A stretch of 64,000 nucleotides of DNA from Branchiostoma floridae (taxonomy: Eukaryota; Chordata; Leptocardii; Amphioxiformes; Branchiostomatidae). Where the stretch lies: NCBI RefSeq assembly GCF_000003815.2, contig NC_049980.1:8047558-8111557 (forward strand), in the 5' to 3' direction. A model generated the notes under the pieces. The model worked only from the letters and a program-made list of their open reading frames with translations. It did no database searches and was not told the DNA's origin. Shown in pieces: positions 61,173-64,000 of the stretch. The position numbers and the translations under genes are program-made. Position 1 is the stretch's first letter. Each line of letters opens with the position of its first letter.

Positions 61173-61786
61173 GACTCTGCAGGTCTCCAGGCCAGAGGGA
61201 GGAATGATCCTACGTCATTTCGCCGTTTTCACTTAGAAGTTTAAGTACCAATCCCGCTTTTTTGAAAATAAATATGGTAGCCAATAGATGTAGAGATTGA
61301 AAAGATAATATTAATTTCTTGTATTTTTATTTTAATTGTTAAAGATAAGTTTCAGATGCACATTGTAACGATTATTTTCATAAGTGGGTCACTGGATTCG
61401 ATAGGGTCATTCCTACAGTTAGTCGTAAGGTCAGAGGTCGTGAGTTTATTATCATACCGTTGGCTGTTTGAACAAAGTTTGAAAAGCACCAGCATCCGCC
61501 TTGCTCAAAATGTCGCTTTCTGAAGGATTTTGGAGGTTTGGGATTGTACCAGAAGGCAATGAGTATGTAGACAGCTACAGACTTTAGTGTTTCAGTTGTA
61601 AAGTTTGTGTATAGTCTATTTTCTACTGTCAAAGCGTGCCGTTCTTTTGGGGAGCCGCGACCTGCTTGTGAGTTGGAGCCGACAACTACTTGTGTTGACA
61701 CGGAGATAAACTATCACGCCAGCTCACTCAACGACGGTGTTTTGCTGTAGAATTTCTCTCTTTAGTTCCTATACATCGACAGCGTA
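61173..61786. promoter_or_regulatory. Divergent promoter region HIGD2A-like / KIF14-like
   Basis: 614 bp separate the two start codons on opposite strands. No TATA box stands out near either start. GC content rises near the KIF14 start. A shared bidirectional promoter is inferred from the spacing. Confidence 0.45.
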
Positions 61787-64000
61787 ATGGCTTCGAGGGG
61801 AGCTCGCGTTCGCACGCCGCGGCGGCATCTCCCCGTGACTCCCGGTAAAAAATCCCAGCGTGCCGACCTACTCCACAAGCAACAGTCGGCGCCCGACCTG
61901 TCCCTGCCCGCCGAGTTTCAAACTCCTCCGGGAAGGAAGCAACTTTTCGGAGGCCCCAGTACACCGGAGTGTTTCAGTACCGTGCTTCCACCAACACCCG
62001 GGGAGGAGGAAGACAACGAAACCGAGCGGTTACTCGCCGATATCGCCGAGGAAGGCGAGGATAGCTGTTCGGTGACAGTTGCTGTGAGGGTCCGACCGTT
62101 CAGCCAGAGAGAGGTATGATTTATGACAATCACACTGTGTTTTTGATTGACTTCAAGAGCACTCAATTATGAAGCGTGAAGTCTATTTCGTCCATGTACA
62201 ATATGGCACAATGATTTCATGCAAGCTTGAAACACTAGAGGATAGCCAGAAGTAGAGCTATGTCCGGATGCTACTAACTTGAGTTAGAAGTAGAAAACTT
62301 TATGATAGCCTCAGGCAAAGTGTAGAATAACTGCCAAAATAGATTTTATCAGTGAAGTACCTATTCTTACAATTATTTTGTTTGTATCCAGATGTAACAA
62401 TAATTAGTTTACCATTTTATTTTGAAAAATGTATTCCCACATGACTCCTTCCTGGCCAAAGATATTTAGCTACATCATGTAATGCCACTAATGGTACTTA
62501 CATTTTGTTGTGAATGATTGTTTGAAGAAAAACATAGCATTACCTGGTGTATTTTACTGTAATACTTATTAACTTATTTTGGTTTTCTTTGTCTCGCATC
62601 TAGATAAAAGAACAGGCAAAATGTGTGGTGAGCATGGATGGACCAGCTACCTTGGTCACCCCAGAGAATGGCAACGAACACCTGTTTGCTTACGACCATT
62701 CATTCTGGTCTTTCAAAGAAAGCGACAAGCACTTCGTCGGACAAGAAAAGGTGTACAGAATGCTTGCCCAGCCCTTGTTAGAGAGAGCACTGCAAGGGTA
62801 CAACACGTGTCTGTTCGCATACGGACAGACAGGTTCGGGGAAGTCATACACCATGATGGGATTTGATGGGAACAAAGGAATCATCCCAAGATTTTGTGAA
62901 GACCTGTTTTCGAGACCATCAGCACACAGCAACGTCGACGTAAAGGCTCACGTCGAGATAAGCTTCTTTGAAATCTACAACGAAAAAATCCACGACCTCC
63001 TCGTGTCGTCACCGCAGAAAGAGAAGCGCAGAGCTCCGCTCAAAGTTCGAGAACACCCCCTCTGGGGTCCGTACGTACAGGGACTGTCACAGTTTGTGGT
63101 GAGTTCCTACCGGGACATTGAGGGTTGGTTAGCCATCGGGAACAAGCAGCGAGCAACAGCAGCGACGGGCATGAACGACAAGAGTAGCCGGTCCCACTCT
63201 GTCTTCACCATCATTGTGACCCAGACCACGTGTGAAACGCTGGAGGGAGAGGTGCACGAGCACAGCAGGAACAGTAGAGTCAACCTGATTGACCTGGCGG
63301 GCAGCGAGAGATGCTCAGCTGCACAGACGTCCGGAGACAGGTTACGGGAAGGTGCGAACATCAACAAGTCTCTCATGACCTTGGGGAAGGTCATCCAAGC
63401 TCTGGCTGACCAATCAGTGAACAGGAAGAGAAGAGTGTTCATTCCCTACCGTGACTCCGTCTTGACATGGCTGTTGAAGGAAAGTCTAGGTAGGTAAAAT
63501 TCCATACTTTTGATAGTTTTATTTGTTACCTCCATGAAAAAGGGAGGTATAGTTTTTGGTGTGTCTGTGTGTGTCTTTGTTCTGGATATTTGTGGTCACC
63601 ATAACTTTAGTTTTGAAAGTTTTGTAGCAACATCTTATAGCTGTCAAAGCTCATTGTTTTGTGCACTATAACTGTATAAGTTTTTTTTACCAACTTGAAG
63701 GGAAGTAAAAAACCAAGTTCTTGTAGTACCAACTACCAAGAGTCTGTTCCATCCACTATCAATGTTCTTGAAATGTTGCCATGGGTTGAAATTAATGTAA
63801 GATAATATTATATAATAATAAGTGAACAATGGAGCAATTCAAACCTAAAGTTGTTCTACTGTTCCATGCTACAGGTGGGAACTCTCGCACGGCCATGGTC
63901 GCCAACATCAGCCCCTCCAGTACCAACATGGAGGAGACCCTCAGCACATTGCGCTACGCCAAGCAGGCTCGCAGCATCGTCAACATCGTCAAGGTCAACG
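61787..64000 (+). CDS. KIF14: Kinesin-like protein KIF14, 5' part (runs off the window)
   Basis: Three exons are seen: 61787-62113, 62604-63489 and 63875 to beyond the window. The N terminus (about 100 residues) is basic and Pro-rich ([17 protein letters not shown]), as in the extension before the KIF14 motor. The motor domain starts at [11 protein letters not shown]. It shows the P-loop GQTGSGKS (about 183-190), switch [12 protein letters not shown], switch [15 protein letters not shown] and [32 protein letters not shown] lies at the window edge. [16 protein letters not shown] and [18 protein letters not shown] match KIF14 of the kinesin-3 class better than KIF1. KIF14 acts at the central spindle and midbody in cytokinesis. 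The FHA, coiled-coil and tail regions lie outside the window. Confidence 0.93.
62114..62603. other. KIF14 intron 1
   Basis: AT-rich, bounded by GAG|GTATGA and CTAG|ATAAAA. Nothing else is recognised. Confidence 0.6.

Overview
The window looks like nuclear DNA of an invertebrate chordate, most likely an amphioxus (Branchiostoma). The evidence is compact intron-containing animal genes close to vertebrate orthologues (TUBGCP4, HIGD2A, KIF14), a locally expanded sulfotransferase array, degenerate C2H2 zinc-finger fragments, and many short TIR elements, tRNA-derived SINEs and CR1-type LINE tails. The species call is inference; no search was run. Four runs of N (10455-11089, 15413-15761, 16524-16676, 40322-40421) are assembly gaps.

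1-34 kb: a tandem array of two-exon type II membrane sulfotransferases of the GAL3ST (galactose-3-O-sulfotransferase) type on the + strand. Copy A (4445-5351) is a pseudogene whose catalytic exon is deleted. Copies B (7675-9555), C (16823-18584) and D (27843-29750) are intact. Each copy sits in a long duplicated unit with a 5' non-coding exon and a shared 3' flank. Orphan unit pieces lie at 11090-12470 and 19620-19815. The units are broken by a 1,083-bp TIR element, a GGGCCC-palindrome MITE family, a foldback element of about 640 bp (two copies), a zinc-finger pseudogene (two copies), a SINE, and a TA-flanked TIR element carrying a minisatellite.

34.5-38.7 kb: a nearly full-length but frameshifted CR1-like LINE (- strand) beside a truncated copy of the 1,083-bp element. 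39.1-43.1 kb: a cathepsin-L/papain-type cysteine protease gene (- strand, six recognised exons). It is divergent to TUBGCP4 (+, 44354-55521, fourteen exons seen). Intron 6 of TUBGCP4 holds a 457-bp LTR-retrotransposon-like element with 176/177-bp LTRs, a PBS, a PPT and a 4-bp target duplication; each LTR contains a class-II tRNA-like sequence. Intron 7 holds an intronless 569-aa gene with a degenerate J-like C terminus. Its upstream kilobase is duplicated 24 kb away inside the sulfotransferase array. TUBGCP4 stops about 150 codons short of the family length. In place of its last exons lie two apparently identical 662-bp TTAA-flanked elements.

59.6-64 kb: HIGD2A-like (- strand, three exons) and KIF14-like kinesin (+ strand, running off the window) share a 614-bp divergent promoter region.

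The genes do not form one pathway. The array suggests local duplication for extracellular glycan sulfation. The right half is housekeeping genes for microtubule nucleation, mitotic motor function and respiratory-complex assembly.
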